Assembly (NCBI RefSeq): GCF_019578655.1
Contig: NC_063256.1
Location: 15,503,916-15,567,915 of the forward strand
Length of the DNA stretch: 64,000 nucleotides
Origin: Ricinus communis
Lineage: Eukaryota > Streptophyta > Magnoliopsida > Malpighiales > Euphorbiaceae
Direction: 5' to 3'
Shown piece by piece: positions 10,864 through 22,208 of this stretch. The notes beneath the pieces were generated by a model that did no database searches, had not been told where the DNA came from, and saw only the letters and a program-made list of their open reading frames with translations. A program made the position numbers and the translations under genes. How positions within the stretch are numbered: the stretch's first letter is position 1; every line of letters starts with the position of its first letter.

Positions 10864-13800
10864 ATGGGTGATGCTGGTAAAACTACTCCCACAAGCCACC
10901 TTATAGTGTGCCCAGATGATGGAAGCTTTTGGGACTTGTTCAAGCACTTGGTGCTTGGTGATATGGCGAGCGGAGCCAAATTTCTGAGTGGTTCAGATGA
11001 TAAAATGCCTGCTACGGCAACATATTATAGCAGGTGGTCTGTCTCGGTTCTCATTTGCAAAACACTTAAGCTTTTCGAGACGCCATTGGAGATACTTGGT
11101 CGTGTTACTGAATTCTCGCTCAACTTCTATTATCAGAATCATGGCTTCCTTGGCATACTCATGAATACCCTCTTAAGTATTTCACATTTCCCCCCGCTCT
11201 CTCCCTCTCATCTGCATGCTTTTTTCTTTACTTTTATTGATTATCATAATATATAATCTTGCTAATTACTGAGTTTTAGTTTAGGATTTTCTTTTCTAAT
11301 TTTATTTATCAAGGCCAATGAGACCTGAATTAGTACGATGCAGCTATTTTATCTAAATTCATTCGGGCTCTAAAATATTTTTGTTACTTGTTAGTTACAA
11401 ATGCAGACATGCTGATTTTAAAAATTTGCAGTAAGACTGAAGATACCAAAAAGAGGTGAAGCCGACTTTATAAGCACGATAGGGTATTTAGATTCACGAA
11501 TGGACCTTCATGGGACGCCACTGGTGTCGCACCAGGCAGACGAAGTGATTTCAAATGCAGATAATCCAAGCCTGAAAGAAGGGCACAATTCAAAGATAAA
11601 AGGAGCCCTTGGGAACCGATCTCTCATGGATCTTTGTATCATGGCGTCAAAGCTTGCTTATGAAAATACCAAAGTTGTTGAAAGAGTAGTTACCCACCAT
11701 TGGAAGGCAAGCATTTTTATCTCCTTTAATCTTCCGGAGCTGCATTTCAATTTTTAGTAATAATTGGATGTTCAAACTAATTATAACCTATAATTCTGAT
11801 ATCGAAATTTGAAATCTGTAATTTTGATATCAAATTTTGAAAAATACCAAAAATACTAGGAGTTAACTTGTTAAATTGCAAAGTTTTTTCATTAATTTTC
11901 ATACATAACATCTAATCGATTTTGAATTTGTGTAATCCGCAGATGCAATTCGTGGCTGACTATGCGGGCATGAACCGTAAGAATATAAACAGCAACACAT
12001 ACATTATATCTTTTGTTTCTTAATATTTTGGTGAATTCTATAGTATTTCAATTACAGTAATTTTTTAACGTCTTTAACGTTTTTATGTATTTATTAAATA
12101 AAAAATTTTAAAATTTTAAATTAATTTACATTTCTTTGAGAAATTTATATAAAAAATATTTTAGTATCTAATTTTATATAAAATTTAAATATTAAAATAT
12201 TTATAAATTTAATTTAATTTTATAATTTTTGTAAATAAATATGTAAAGATATGAAGAAGTTTTTTTTTTAAATGTAACTTTTAAAATTCATCTGATTATA
12301 TATATATATATATATATATATTTCGGTTCAACTGCATCTTGCTTCCATTTGAGGGTTACTTTTCTAATTCTAATGTTTAAGAAACACATAATTTTAAGCA
12401 CAAAAAAAAAGAAAATGAAAAGTATGATTTTACTCTTTGACAAAGTATATGCTTTTTTTTAAAATAAAAAAAAATATATGGTCACAAATTATAATAAAAA
12501 AGTATTTTATTATTAAAATATTTTAATTTATAAATATATAGTTATTTTTATTTCAATCAGCTATTATTATTATATTTATATATAATAATAATGTGAGTTT
12601 TGAGTTTAATAATATTTAATTAATTGTGTTATTTGACTGTTTTAATATGGATTTTATTGAATTATTAATTTTTTATTGTGATTTAATGGTTAAACACTGA
12701 AGCTAGGGGTTGTTAAATTCTATTGTTAAATTTTAAAATCATATGCGATTAGATATGAGTAATATGGCAATAATGAAGATGTTGAGATTTTTACGAATCA
12801 AAATTTTTAATTCTGAAAAACTTATTTTTTCGTGATTTAGAATTGCCTTTTTTTATTATATCTAAAACACATATTTTTTTATCTAAAATAAAAATAAATA
12901 TTTAAAGTTATGAGAAAATGAGATCACATTACTTTTCCCTATAATTATCAAGTGGTAGGGATATCAGGTAACATATAATCTTTTTTATTGAGTTTGATAT
13001 TAACATTATTATAAGTTCTATACTGAAAATAGCAAAAGCTAAAAGATAGTAGAAATAATTAAACAAAATAATAGTTGAATGAAGTAAAACATATGAACAT
13101 AAACATTTGATTCTTTTTTAGGAAAATATAAATATATTGTTTTTCAGATAAAGAGAATGGAAATATTAATTGGCCAAACATCAGAAAGAATAATGTAATT
13201 TGCTCTTCTTAAAAGGGGTTAATTGTAACTACAATTATATAAATTAACTATTTAACTGTTATATAATTAGAGCATTATAACTTAAAAGCTTTTATTAATA
13301 TCACATACGTGTTTAAATATTTAAATTTAATTTAATTTTATAGATCTTTATCAGAATAACATCTATTTTTCTATTTTTTCTTGCATATCCTTTTTTTTAG
13401 GTAAATATGGCTTTAGTTACTTGTTGGGATCTTAAATTGAAACTCTTTTAGAAGTGGTAATTAGTTTTTCCAATTGAATCTCACATTTTGAAAAAGGCAA
13501 TTTTTAGTTAATGTTTTAATATAACTACTTACTCTTTTATTTATTTACTTGTTCTTTTAAAAAATATTTTCCTTGTTTTTTTAGTGATTATGGTAACTTA
13601 CCTTAATAATAAATGACTAAGTTATTTAATTAAATAATAAAGTTTTTCCTTATAAATAGTATATTAATTATGTTATAATATATTAATAAATGTTAAAATA
13701 ATATGTCTCATAGAAACTATATAGTAATAAATTGATACGAACGTTTTAAATAAATTTTATTTTTTTATTTATATTAAACATTTTAAATTTGTCATTAAAT

Positions 13801-15582
13801 AATTTTATAAAAAGTTATATTTATGGATAAAATCTTAGACTCTATAAGTACTCATTTAAACACGCGATCTTTAAATAAATATAAATGTAGTTGTAGTGTA
13901 TTTCGAATCATTAAGGTTTAGTTTTGCCCTCACAGGGATAGTGCATCTATAGGTATGTATATTTCAATTTCAGCAATTTAACTAAAGTTATCAAAAAAAT
14001 TATTTTATTTTATAAAAATATATGAAAGAGAAAGTAAAATAAAAATGATAAACTTGTAAGGTGTTATGTAATATATTGCTAGATTAATACAGAATTTATT
14101 TAAAAAATTTATTTATTTTATTAGAATTTAGTTTAGTTATAATCAATTCTACACAATTTAAATATGTAAAATTCTAAATTAATTTTTACTTTATTTAAAT
14201 TCTATAAATTTAATAGATTTCAACTAAATAAACACAATGTTAATGTAAAATTTGAAAAAGAAAAAGTGCTAAACACATGTAAAAAAGGTTTAATTTTGGG
14301 GAGGATTTTTGTTGAGGGTAAAGGCTTTACTAAGTCTGTGATTCCAGGTAAATGTCCATTTTTGCTCCGTTGATAATTCCAGTACCTTTTTATGTTACCC
14401 ACAACCCTATCTGACTATTTTGTTTTCCTTAGGCACTAACACGCAAAATGATAAAGCCCTTCGTCTCATCATGTTTTTGTTTTAATTTTTTTTTTTAATT
14501 ATTAACTCTTTCATCTATAGATTTCCAAGGGCGAAGGGACACTCATGCGTTCATCTTCTGTGACAAGCCAAAAGATGCAAACTTGATAGTTATCAGCTTC
14601 AGAGGCACAGGACCTTTCAGCATACGGAACTGGTGTACTGATTTTGATTTCTCATTAATTGAGTTTGGAGACGCAGGTAATATCCATGTTGGATTCCTAG
14701 AAGCAATGGGTTTGGGCCACAGACATGTTATTCCCACCTTTGAGACTAGCATTAACACAAAGGCGCCAGCAGGCATGACCCAGTTAAGGAAAGAGTCCGA
14801 GACGGCTCCGGAACACTTCGTATGGGCATATGATGGTGCCTATTTTCTTGCAGTATCGAAGCTTAAGGAATTACTAAATGAGCACAAGAATGCAAAATTT
14901 GTAGTCACTGGGCATAGCTTAGGTGGTGCACTTGCTATACTGTTCACATGCATTCTTGAGATACAGCAGGAGACAGAGGTGCTTGACAGACTGCTAAATG
15001 TGTACACATTCGGACAGCCTAGGATTGGGAACTATAATCTTGGTTACTTCATGCAGAACCGTCTCAATTTTCCAGAACGTAGGTATTTCAGAGTGGTTTA
15101 CTGCAATGACATGGTTCCTAGGGTGCCTTTCGATGATGTCTTCTTCACTTTCGAGCATTTTGGAACCTGCATTTACTATGATAGCCGCTTCTTTGGCTAC
15201 GTACGTACTTAATTAATCACATATTTTCCCTTTCTGATTACACTTTGTTTTCCATGTACTAATCAGTTTTGTTTTTATCTTTGGTTGCGTTGAAAATCAA
15301 AAGTTTACCAAAGAGGAGCCTAGCAGAAACCCTTTCGGAATAGAGAATGCCATCAGAGCGCACATCACCGCCTGGTGGGAGCTCTGGAGAAGCTTCATAT
15401 TAAATCACGTATATGGCGCTGAATACAAGGAGACTTCGGAGTCCAGAATGTTCAGGATTTTGGGACTGTTTCTCCCTGGCGTTGCTGCTCATAGTCCAGT
15501 GAATTATGTTAATTCTGTCAGGCTTGGAAGGGAGCTTGCAGTGCCCTTGATGTCTCTGAAAATGATGGCACAAGGTTACTAG
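10864..15582 (+). CDS. OBL1-like: Oil-body-type lipase (class 3 triacylglycerol lipase), five exons
   Basis: Predicted exons are 10864-11176, 11432-11706, 11943-11976, 14521-15200 and 15304-15582, giving 526 codons in one continuous frame, a typical length for plant oil-body lipases. The family hydrolyses triacylglycerol at the lipid droplet surface. Domains: a hydrophobic segment at about residues 85-104 (FYYQNHGFLGILMN) that could hold the protein at the droplet, the strand and turn LIVISFRGTGPF at about 227-238, and the nucleophile elbow VTGHSLGGA with Ser340. The likely triad is Ser340, Asp404 (in YCNDMVPRVP) and His497 (in AAHSPVNYVNSVRLG). The start is the first ATG after the TATA box; the frame is open further 5' but has no other ATG. 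Intron 2 starts with GC rather than GT (AAG|GCAAGC), exon 3 has only 34 nt, and intron 3 is 2.5 kb. All other junctions are GT-AG. No stop or frameshift was seen, so the gene looks intact. Castor OBL1 is the nearest relative I can name from memory of the family; orthology is inferred. Confidence 0.88.
11977..14520 (+). other. Large AT-rich intron 3 of the lipase gene
   Basis: A 2544-bp intron between the 34-nt exon 3 and exon 4, with donor ACC|GTAAGA and acceptor CTATAG|ATTTCC. It is strongly AT-rich with a (TA)n run at about 12296-12321. I see no gene and no clearly bounded transposon in it. Confidence 0.65.
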
Positions 15583-15676
15583 GATTATCGTTGTAAAGTC
15601 TAAGACATCATCATTAATGATGAAATTTGTTCACTGTATGCCAAAAAGATAAAATCAAAAGGCTTTATGCTATTGT

Positions 15677-15682
15677 AATAAA
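15677..15682 (+). terminator. Poly(A) signal of the lipase gene
   Basis: AATAAA, 95 bp after the TAG stop, in a T/A-rich 3' region. It is the first canonical hexamer downstream. Confidence 0.5.
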
Positions 15683-16007
15683 AGGGTAGCTGTTCTATGA
15701 ACAGGTCGCCTAGGGTTGTGGCGTGGAGCTTTGATATGCATATATGCATATAGGGCCTGTTTGTTTATCAGTTTATTTTTCTCTTTAACAAAACGAAATG
15801 AGGTAGTTCAATAAAAAGAAATGGCGAGTAGATTTTGAGTTGCCTATTCCTAGTAAGGTGCTTGTATTTTTTACGATTATTTCGAAGACGAAGTAATCAT
15901 CTTTTTAAATAAGTAAAATTAATTTTTAAAATTTTATTAGTACAATATAAAAATTATATTAAAAATATTTATTAGTTTTTAGTAATATATAAAATTAATG
16001 TATGTAT

Positions 16008-16038
<31 letters not shown>

Positions 16039-16370
16039 AACACACGTGTTTTTTCTTTTCTTATTTATTATCATTTTAACTTAATTTTTATATTTCTATG
16101 TTAATATTCTAAGTTTATTATCATTGTATATATTATTATATATATATGTGCAAATTAAAAATATGTGCACACAAGTAATTTAATTTTATTATTTAATTGT
16201 ATTTATGGACAAATGTATAATCATTAAAAATCTATATTTTATTTAATTTTATTATAATTTATCACAAGTTATTTCAGTAGAGGATTAATTTTATTAGACA
16301 TGATAAATTAAATAGATTAATTTTATTAGACATGATAAATTAAGTATTTTTTAGGGTAATTTTGATACTA
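15683..16370. other. AT-rich spacer with TA microsatellite and small tandem duplication
   Basis: No gene. A (TA)n run lies at about 16008-16034. GATTAATTTTATTAGACATG occurs at about 16283 and again at about 16315, a tandem duplication with a period near 32 bp. It ends at the left boundary of EPRV-1. Confidence 0.6.
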
Positions 16371-16446
16371 CTAGATTATCGATCTTATCTGTAATATACT
16401 GTTTACATGAAGTAGGTAGTGAGAGAGAAGAGGTTTGGACAATAGG
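16371..16446. repeat. Left copy of the 76-bp terminal direct repeat of EPRV-1
   Basis: Begins CTAGATTATCGATC and ends GGACAATAGG; identical base for base to 23213-23288. On the minus strand it lies just inside the movement-protein ORF, 16 nt after its ATG (16464-16462). Confidence 0.9.
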
Positions 16447-16461
16447 GTTTGAACTTGTTTC

Positions 16462-16464
16462 CAT
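16462..16464 (-). other. Start codon of the EPRV-1 movement protein on the far end
   Basis: ATG on the minus strand, 35 nt after the primer-binding site and in frame with the 76-bp repeat. The rest of the gene continues from the right copy of the repeat near 23.2 kb, which shows the permutation. Confidence 0.65.
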
Positions 16465-16499
16465 ATTTGTTGATGAATTCTTCTTCTTTGATACCTAAG

Positions 16500-16511
16500 G
16501 CTCTGATACCA
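16500..16511 (-). promoter_or_regulatory. EPRV-1 primer-binding site (initiator tRNA-Met)
   Basis: On the minus strand it reads TGGTATCAGAGC, complementary to the 3' end of plant initiator tRNA-Met, the primer used by Caulimoviridae. It lies about 325 nt downstream of the TATA box and just before the first ORF. Confidence 0.8.
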
Positions 16512-16807
16512 AATGACGCCGAAAGCTGTTCATGCTATAATCCTCATGCTGTAAACTTAAGGAGAATATCCTTACTCAAGGCAAGAGAGTTTCCTCAAGC
16601 TAAGACCAAAGAGGCAACTCGCCATGGGGGTCTTTCTGCTCTTTTGAAACTTGAATAGTCGAGTTAGTCGAGTTAGCCCTTTTGGATTATAACAGAAACA
16701 GATCGTAGCAACAGTTAATTCATTGCCATAGGATAGAGAAGAAGAATAGGGAGAAATTAAAAAGCCATGAAAGATAAGAGAAAGATAAGGGTTTATTCTC
16801 ACACTAC

Positions 16808-16813
16808 TTTATT
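16808..16813 (-). terminator. Poly(A) signal of EPRV-1
   Basis: AATAAA on the minus strand, 20-25 nt downstream of the TATA box. A poly(A) signal this close after the transcription start is typical of Caulimoviridae, giving terminally redundant pregenomic RNA. The last ORF ends upstream at 17084. Confidence 0.6.
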
Positions 16814-16833
16814 TACAAGGGAGACGAACCCTT

Positions 16834-16842
16834 CTTTATATA
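16834..16842 (-). promoter_or_regulatory. TATA box of the EPRV-1 pregenomic promoter
   Basis: TATATAAAG on the minus strand, in the only large noncoding part of the element (16512-17083), between the last ORF and the primer-binding site. That is where the full-length transcript promoter of these viruses lies. Confidence 0.6.
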
Positions 16843-17083
16843 GGAGAAGGGAGAACGTCTGGATAAACTTACAAACTACAAACTCTTGCCACTAGCAAAA
16901 CTACTATGCTTATCTCTCATGCATGCGCATGAGAAAGCTACAGGAAAGGAATATATTCCTTTTTATTAAAAGATCGAACATGAAAAGCCAAAACATCTTA
17001 CTTTAAGTACAATAATGAAAAACATAAAGCATCTTCTTTTTCTAGTGGAGCATCTTTACTATTGAGAGTGGCTTAACTGGTCA

Positions 17084-17808
17084 TCACCAAGTGCGCTTAT
17101 TGATGGGTCTATGTTCTGAGTAGTCATCATCAGAGTCGTCTGACTCACTTACGCCATAATTATGGCGCATGCGTCGTGATGGGCCATGTGTGTCAGAAGG
17201 ATGGATCCGATAAGATTTACGTGGTGTTACTTGAGACAACTGTTGTGAATCTAATGGAGGAGATTCTTCTGGTTGTGACCATGGTTCTTGGAAAGCTGGG
17301 TTTATCTCCATTGATGATGTATTTTCATTTTGTTGGCTGGAGAGGTTGAGGGTGTTGAAGAAGTAGGAGTGAACAGACGTCTTTGATCTGAAAGTCTTCT
17401 GTGCATGTTGATTATTGGAAATGCTTCATTAGTTGTATGATTAAGTTCATTCCCCTTGTGAAGTAAAGCATGTTTGATAGTGAGGGGCATTTCTTCAAAA
17501 CGACCATGGAGGATTCTCCAAGGAGTAATGGTTGTTGAGACAGTATCTTCTATATTATGCTGCTGGTGGAGAAAAAGGATAGTGTGATAGGTCAAGGCCT
17601 TTGCATGATCTTTCATATGGAGGAGACCTGCCTGATGAACTAATCTTCTGAGACGATGTTGCCATGCATGTTGGTTTTCAAATAACAGAAAGAACTGCCA
17701 GGCAGGATGTGACGCATTCTCTTCTCTGTGTAAGAACCATAAGGTCTGTAATAATGGGAGTTCTACAGGAAGGTGGTATAGACATGTAAGATACCAAAGA
17801 TACCAAAA
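17084..17808 (-). pseudogene. C-terminal extension of EPRV-1 polyprotein
   Basis: After the stop at 17809-17811 the reading continues openly with Trp/His/Leu-rich sequence to about 17302, then shifts frame into 17311-17084. The latter encodes an acidic and basic tail (SESDDSDDDYSEH, then RPINKRTW). I recognise no domain. Its position after RNase H suggests a C-terminal extension or last ORF of the virus, of unknown function. Confidence 0.5.
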
Positions 17809-18630
17809 CTATTCAGAGGTTGAAGGAAATGTCTCTGTTATGGTAGGGAAAAGTCTCCATGGAAATGAAGCGGCAAAATCTTTTGGATGAGGCACAATAT
17901 CCTGATAAAAGGCTAATATGCGTCTGTAAATCCAAAGTTCAAATTCAGGAATAGACAGGTTGGGTGGCTGATCTGGGTGAGTGGTTCGATGGCTAAACTG
18001 AGCCATAAGGATAAAGAAAGAGGAACTAGAAGGATTTAGAACCGGCTTGGAAAGGCGAGATAAGAAATCAGGAATGAGGTTCTTGTTACCTTGAATGTGT
18101 TGAACTTCAAAATCATACAGAAAGAACCATTCTTTTAGGCGAAGAAGCTGTTTATCAGGAATCTGACGACCTTTAAACTCCAGAATGCGAGGAAAATTGG
18201 AGTTGTCCATTCTGACAATGAAATGTCTTGAAGCAAGGAAGAACTCACATTTTTGAATTGCATATTTAACCGCCAAAATCTCTTTTATGTTGGAATGATA
18301 ATGAATTTCACTGTCTTTAAACTGCCCTGAAGCATATTTACATAATGACTCCTTTTTGTTTTGTTCTTGCAGAAGAAGGGCACCCCAAGCATAGTCACTT
18401 GCATCAGTTTGCAGAATCAAATGTGAATCATCAGCAGGAATGGAGAGAGCAGGAGTCTTCTGGGCCAACTGTTTTAACAGTTTAACAGCTTGAGTATGGG
18501 CCTGAGTCCATGGGCCAGCCTCTTTTTTTAGTTGAGTAGATAGAACCTTTGTATGGGTTGCGGCCTTTGGAATAAAATCTCGAATGTAATTAATTATGCC
18601 CAGAAATTGCTGAACTTGCTTTTTTGACAA
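17809..18630 (-). pseudogene. EPRV-1 RNase H and RT connection domain
   Basis: 273 codons. It opens with the RT connection motif QQFLGIINYIRDFIPKAA, then RNase H with TDASDYAWGALLL (first catalytic Asp), a central Glu in FKDSEIHYHSNIKEILAVK, and GNKNLIPDFLSR (last Asp). In the virus this degrades the RNA strand during reverse transcription in the cytoplasm. It lies in a different frame from the RT ORF that ends at 18652, so a frameshift separates them. The ORF ends with TAG; sequence continues past it. Confidence 0.8.
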
Positions 18631-18651
18631 ATTCTCTTCAGAAAAATGCCG

Positions 18652-20733
18652 TCATTCTTGGGCCAAATGAGGGCTTGCTTCATACTGCCCACTTTTCAAT
18701 TTTAGGCCAAGAAAATCCATTTCATATTGCCCAATGTATGATTTCTTTTCTGAGAGCATTATCCCGTATGAATGAACCAAACTGTGAAAACGTTGGAGAA
18801 ACTCTTCATGTTCCTTGGCAGATTTAGAAAAAAGGAGGATATCATCTATATAGATGATACAAGTATCCATAAGTAGTTCAAAAATTCGGATCATCGTCCT
18901 TTGAAAGATAGAGGGGGCTGTTTTAAGGTCGAAAGGCATGACAATCCACTGGTATTGTGCATCTGGAATACAAAAGGCAGTCTTGTATCTGTCATCAGGA
19001 TGAATGCCTAGCTGCCAGAACCCCCTTATCTTTTTAGTTCGTTTTTCCACATAGAATGCTTGACATGCCCAAAGAGACTGAGTAGGTTCAATTAAATCTT
19101 GATGAAGCAATTCTTGACATTCTTGTCTTGCCAGAGATAAATCAGAAGGAGACATTCCAGGATGACTGGATTTGGTTGGATTAATGTCTTTATTTAGTTT
19201 GAAAGGAAGGGTAATGAAGAAATTTTGATTTCTGTACAAAGGAGAAGGATGGTGGAAATTTAAGTGGGAGTCAGCAAAGCATGGCACAAATAATTCTTTT
19301 AAGTGTGCAAAATCAGATGGAACCTCTGTTATGGAGAACTGATTGGGGCTTTGAGTATAAGATTGAAATTGACGCTTATACTTAAGTCCTATTGGTAAAA
19401 TTTGAAGTTTCTCCGCAGCATGATAGGTGTCGAATCCGACAAGAAGATCTCTGCCAAATAAATAGGATCCAATGACATAGATCCATACGATGCAGTCAGG
19501 GAAGAACTGAATTTCAACTTTTTTCTTTGAGACCATCGTAGTTTGAAAGCTTTTACTGTCAGCTGCTGTGAAATGATAAATCTTCTTTCTCCAGGCTGAG
19601 CTGGGCAGAGCATCTGGGTTCAACATGGTACAATGAGAATCAGTATCCAATAGTGCAGTAACAGGGATGGGTCTGTCATATTTGCCAAGAAGAATGTGAA
19701 TGGAAACTAGAGGTTTAGGATGAACTGGTTGAGCTAAAGAGATTTGTGGAGAAGACGAACTTTTTGAAGAACTAGGGACTGATGGTTTTGGAGAAAGAGA
19801 GTTGGACTGTACTGGTGTAGGTATTATACAGGGAAATGGTTTATCAGAGATATGATAGGCTATATCTGCAAAGATATCTTCTGGTGACGGTAAAGGAGAC
19901 AGCCAGTGAAAGTTTTCAGGAGTTCTTGGGCTGTCAGGAGGTTTATGTTTGATTTGAAGTGCAGGGCCAATGGTTAAGATTGGTGTTTCTTCCTCAGAAG
20001 AATCTTCTTCATCTGTACTAGTATCTGAATAGGGAATAGCAAAGAGTGTCTGGGAAGAAGCCATTTTTTCTTCTGAAAAAAGTGATTCAAGATCATGCTC
20101 AGACAAATCTTCTGGACACGAACCTTTCAACTGATGAAGAAGAGCAACAGTCTGCTTAGGCTTGTTTGGGCATTTCTTTGCATAATGCCCCTTTTGACCA
20201 CAGATGTAACACCGATCTGTTTTGTGTCTGTTTGTTGATTTCTTTCGGAACCAACATATTTTTCTCCTCTTTTTCTGCTTGTAATGAGAAGATTCCTTGG
20301 AATAAGAAGAAAAATGTTTTTTCTTCTTTAGCCTGCAGAGACAGTGCTTATCTTTGCATTTGATTTGGAGATAATCCCTGTTGCATAAGTTTTTCAGCAA
20401 TGCTTCACCTTTAGCAATTTTTTTGAATAGTTTCTGCTGTTCACATATCTTGTCTAGAGTGGCCAAGGTGAATTGCCAAATTTCTCCGAGAGAAATATGA
20501 GTGATATCTCTATGAGTTTTTGTCATCATGCGTTGAATTTCAGGCTGCATTTCCTCAGGCAGAGAGCTGACAAAAGTATACTTGAGATCATCACTGTTGG
20601 GCCCGGGGAGTTCATAATAGAGCTTGGACATATGAACATAGTGAATTTCTAGATCTTTTCTCTTCATAGAACAGCATTTGCGATCAAAGTATTCCTGTTT
20701 CCGTTGTCTGAAAATCAAATTATAATCACCCAA
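18652..20733 (-). pseudogene. EPRV-1 coat protein core, protease and reverse transcriptase
   Basis: The longest ORF in the element (693 codons). About residues 10-125 are the C-terminal coat core (CCSMKRKDLEIHYVHMSKLYY). A basic Lys/Arg stretch follows, then the zinc knuckle CYICGQKGHYAKKC at about 176-189. An acidic Ser/Pro-rich spacer comes next. The retropepsin site reads ALLDTDS, with Asp where the family has Gly after Asp-Thr, so the protease is probably dead. RT follows with FYVEKRTKK, FWQLGIHPDDRYKTAF and the catalytic YIDDILLFS. The segment between the first two of these, which normally carries the fingers region and the first RT motif (with its catalytic Asp), is absent without loss of frame. 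This copy could not encode a full RT. Confidence 0.8.
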
Positions 20734-21614
20734 AAATTGTTGATGAATATGTGAGAAGGAGCTTGAGCAACAGAACCAAGTTGAACAAATTGTATCCGCT
20801 GATACTCAGATAAATGGGAGAACCATTCTTTTAAAGTGCCAGTAAATCTTGATGTGAATTCAGTTAGGACTACTTGGAGATTGGCTTGAGGATTTATCAT
20901 CTGGAGATCAAGCCAAGCATTGAATTCTAAGATTTTATTTCTCCATTGTGATGGTGGCACTGTATCTAAAGAATACCAAGGACCAGAGGCTGGTTTTAGA
21001 GGGAGAGAAGTTTCTGAACCAAGGGATTCTTGATCTTCAGCTTCTTCTGTGAAGTCTGGCTCTTCTGTGAGGTCTGGATCTTGTTGTGTATTCATTAACA
21101 CATGAGAACCTAGTACCTGGGATTCAGCTGTGGAAACAAAGGTTCCAGTTTCTTGGTCAGAAGAGTAAGAACCAGAGCGTTGAAACTCAAACTGAGACAG
21201 GTCTGAATCTGAGACATATGACTCTGTTGAGGCAGAGGCTGTATACTGTATGGCAAACTGTTGTTTAGCAGGTCCTTTATCTTTTATGGGTTGTGAGAAG
21301 GAGGATGGAGTTTTAGAGGATACCCTTTTTGTTGGTTTTGATGCTCTGGGCACCAAATCTGAAACTGTGGCATATTGTTTGAAGGGCATAACCGAGGACA
21401 TAAAAGGATGAGGTGTAGAAATGGGAAAATTGAGTGGGGAGGAGACAGGATGTTTGGTAAGATAAAGGTCTCTTTCAATTTCTCTGAGCTGCTCCTTCAA
21501 CCTTAAGATTTCTCTATCTTTTTGCAAGAACAGAGGTGATGTAGGCTGAGTTGCTAGAATCTGTTGCATCTCTTGTTCAAGTTTGGACAATCTGAGTGAA
21601 AGCTTTGTATGCAA
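20715..21614 (-). pseudogene. EPRV-1 coiled-coil and coat-protein N-terminal part
   Basis: 299 codons. The N-terminus is a heptad-like coiled coil (LSLRLSKLEQEMQQI and LRLKEQLREIERDL), then a Ser/Pro/Thr-rich acidic stretch, then the coat N-terminus (PPSQWRNKILEFNAWLDLQ). It overlaps the next ORF by 19 nt in another frame, so coat protein is split by a frameshift. The coiled coil probably mediates particle or partner assembly (inference). Confidence 0.65.
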
Positions 21615-21626
21615 TTGTAAGGCTTC

Positions 21627-22157
21627 TTATCTGAAAGAAGTAACATGAGCTTCAATAGAACTTGTTTTTTCATAGACTTGTGAAAGTCTATTATCAATTT
21701 TCTTCAGATACTGATTCTGAGCAACAGCGTTATTGGTTTGCCAATTTAAAACTTCTTCTGCAGCTGAGAGAGGAGCTAAAGTTCCTGCAGGTTGTACTGT
21801 ATCTTTTGCAATAAAAGGACGTGCAGGTATTTTCGATTGCTCATTTTCTTTTCTTTCCAAAGGTGGAAAATCTTCAGGATTAATCATGTAGCAAGGAACT
21901 GCGGCTACCTCTGGAATTTTAACTGGTTCAAAAGAACAAGAACAAATGACCGGAGGAGGAAGACAAGTCAGGAGTCCTTCTTCTTTCAAGATCTGGAAGC
22001 ATCTCTGCAAATAATCATCTTCAGTCATGGGCTTGTTCTTTTCTGGAGGGAGTCCGATCCAAGGACTTGCCTTCTTGGGTTGAAAAGGAACATGGAAAGG
22101 ATCAGGCTGGCCATCATCCTTGTCATGATAATATGGAACAGTACACGAATGTTTCAT
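21627..22157 (-). pseudogene. EPRV-1 linker ORF between movement and coat proteins
   Basis: 176 codons, beginning MKHSCTVPYYHDKDDG. It contains ASPWIGLPPEKNKPMTEDDY and, near its end, LSAAEEVLNWQTNNAVAQNQ followed by a short amphipathic helix. I recognise no catalytic domain. Position and composition fit the variable linker region that follows the movement protein in this virus family. Confidence 0.5.
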
Positions 22158-22208
22158 TCTCCAAGTTTTGTTTCCTTTTGGCCTGGTTTCAAGATCATCA
22201 AAATCTTC

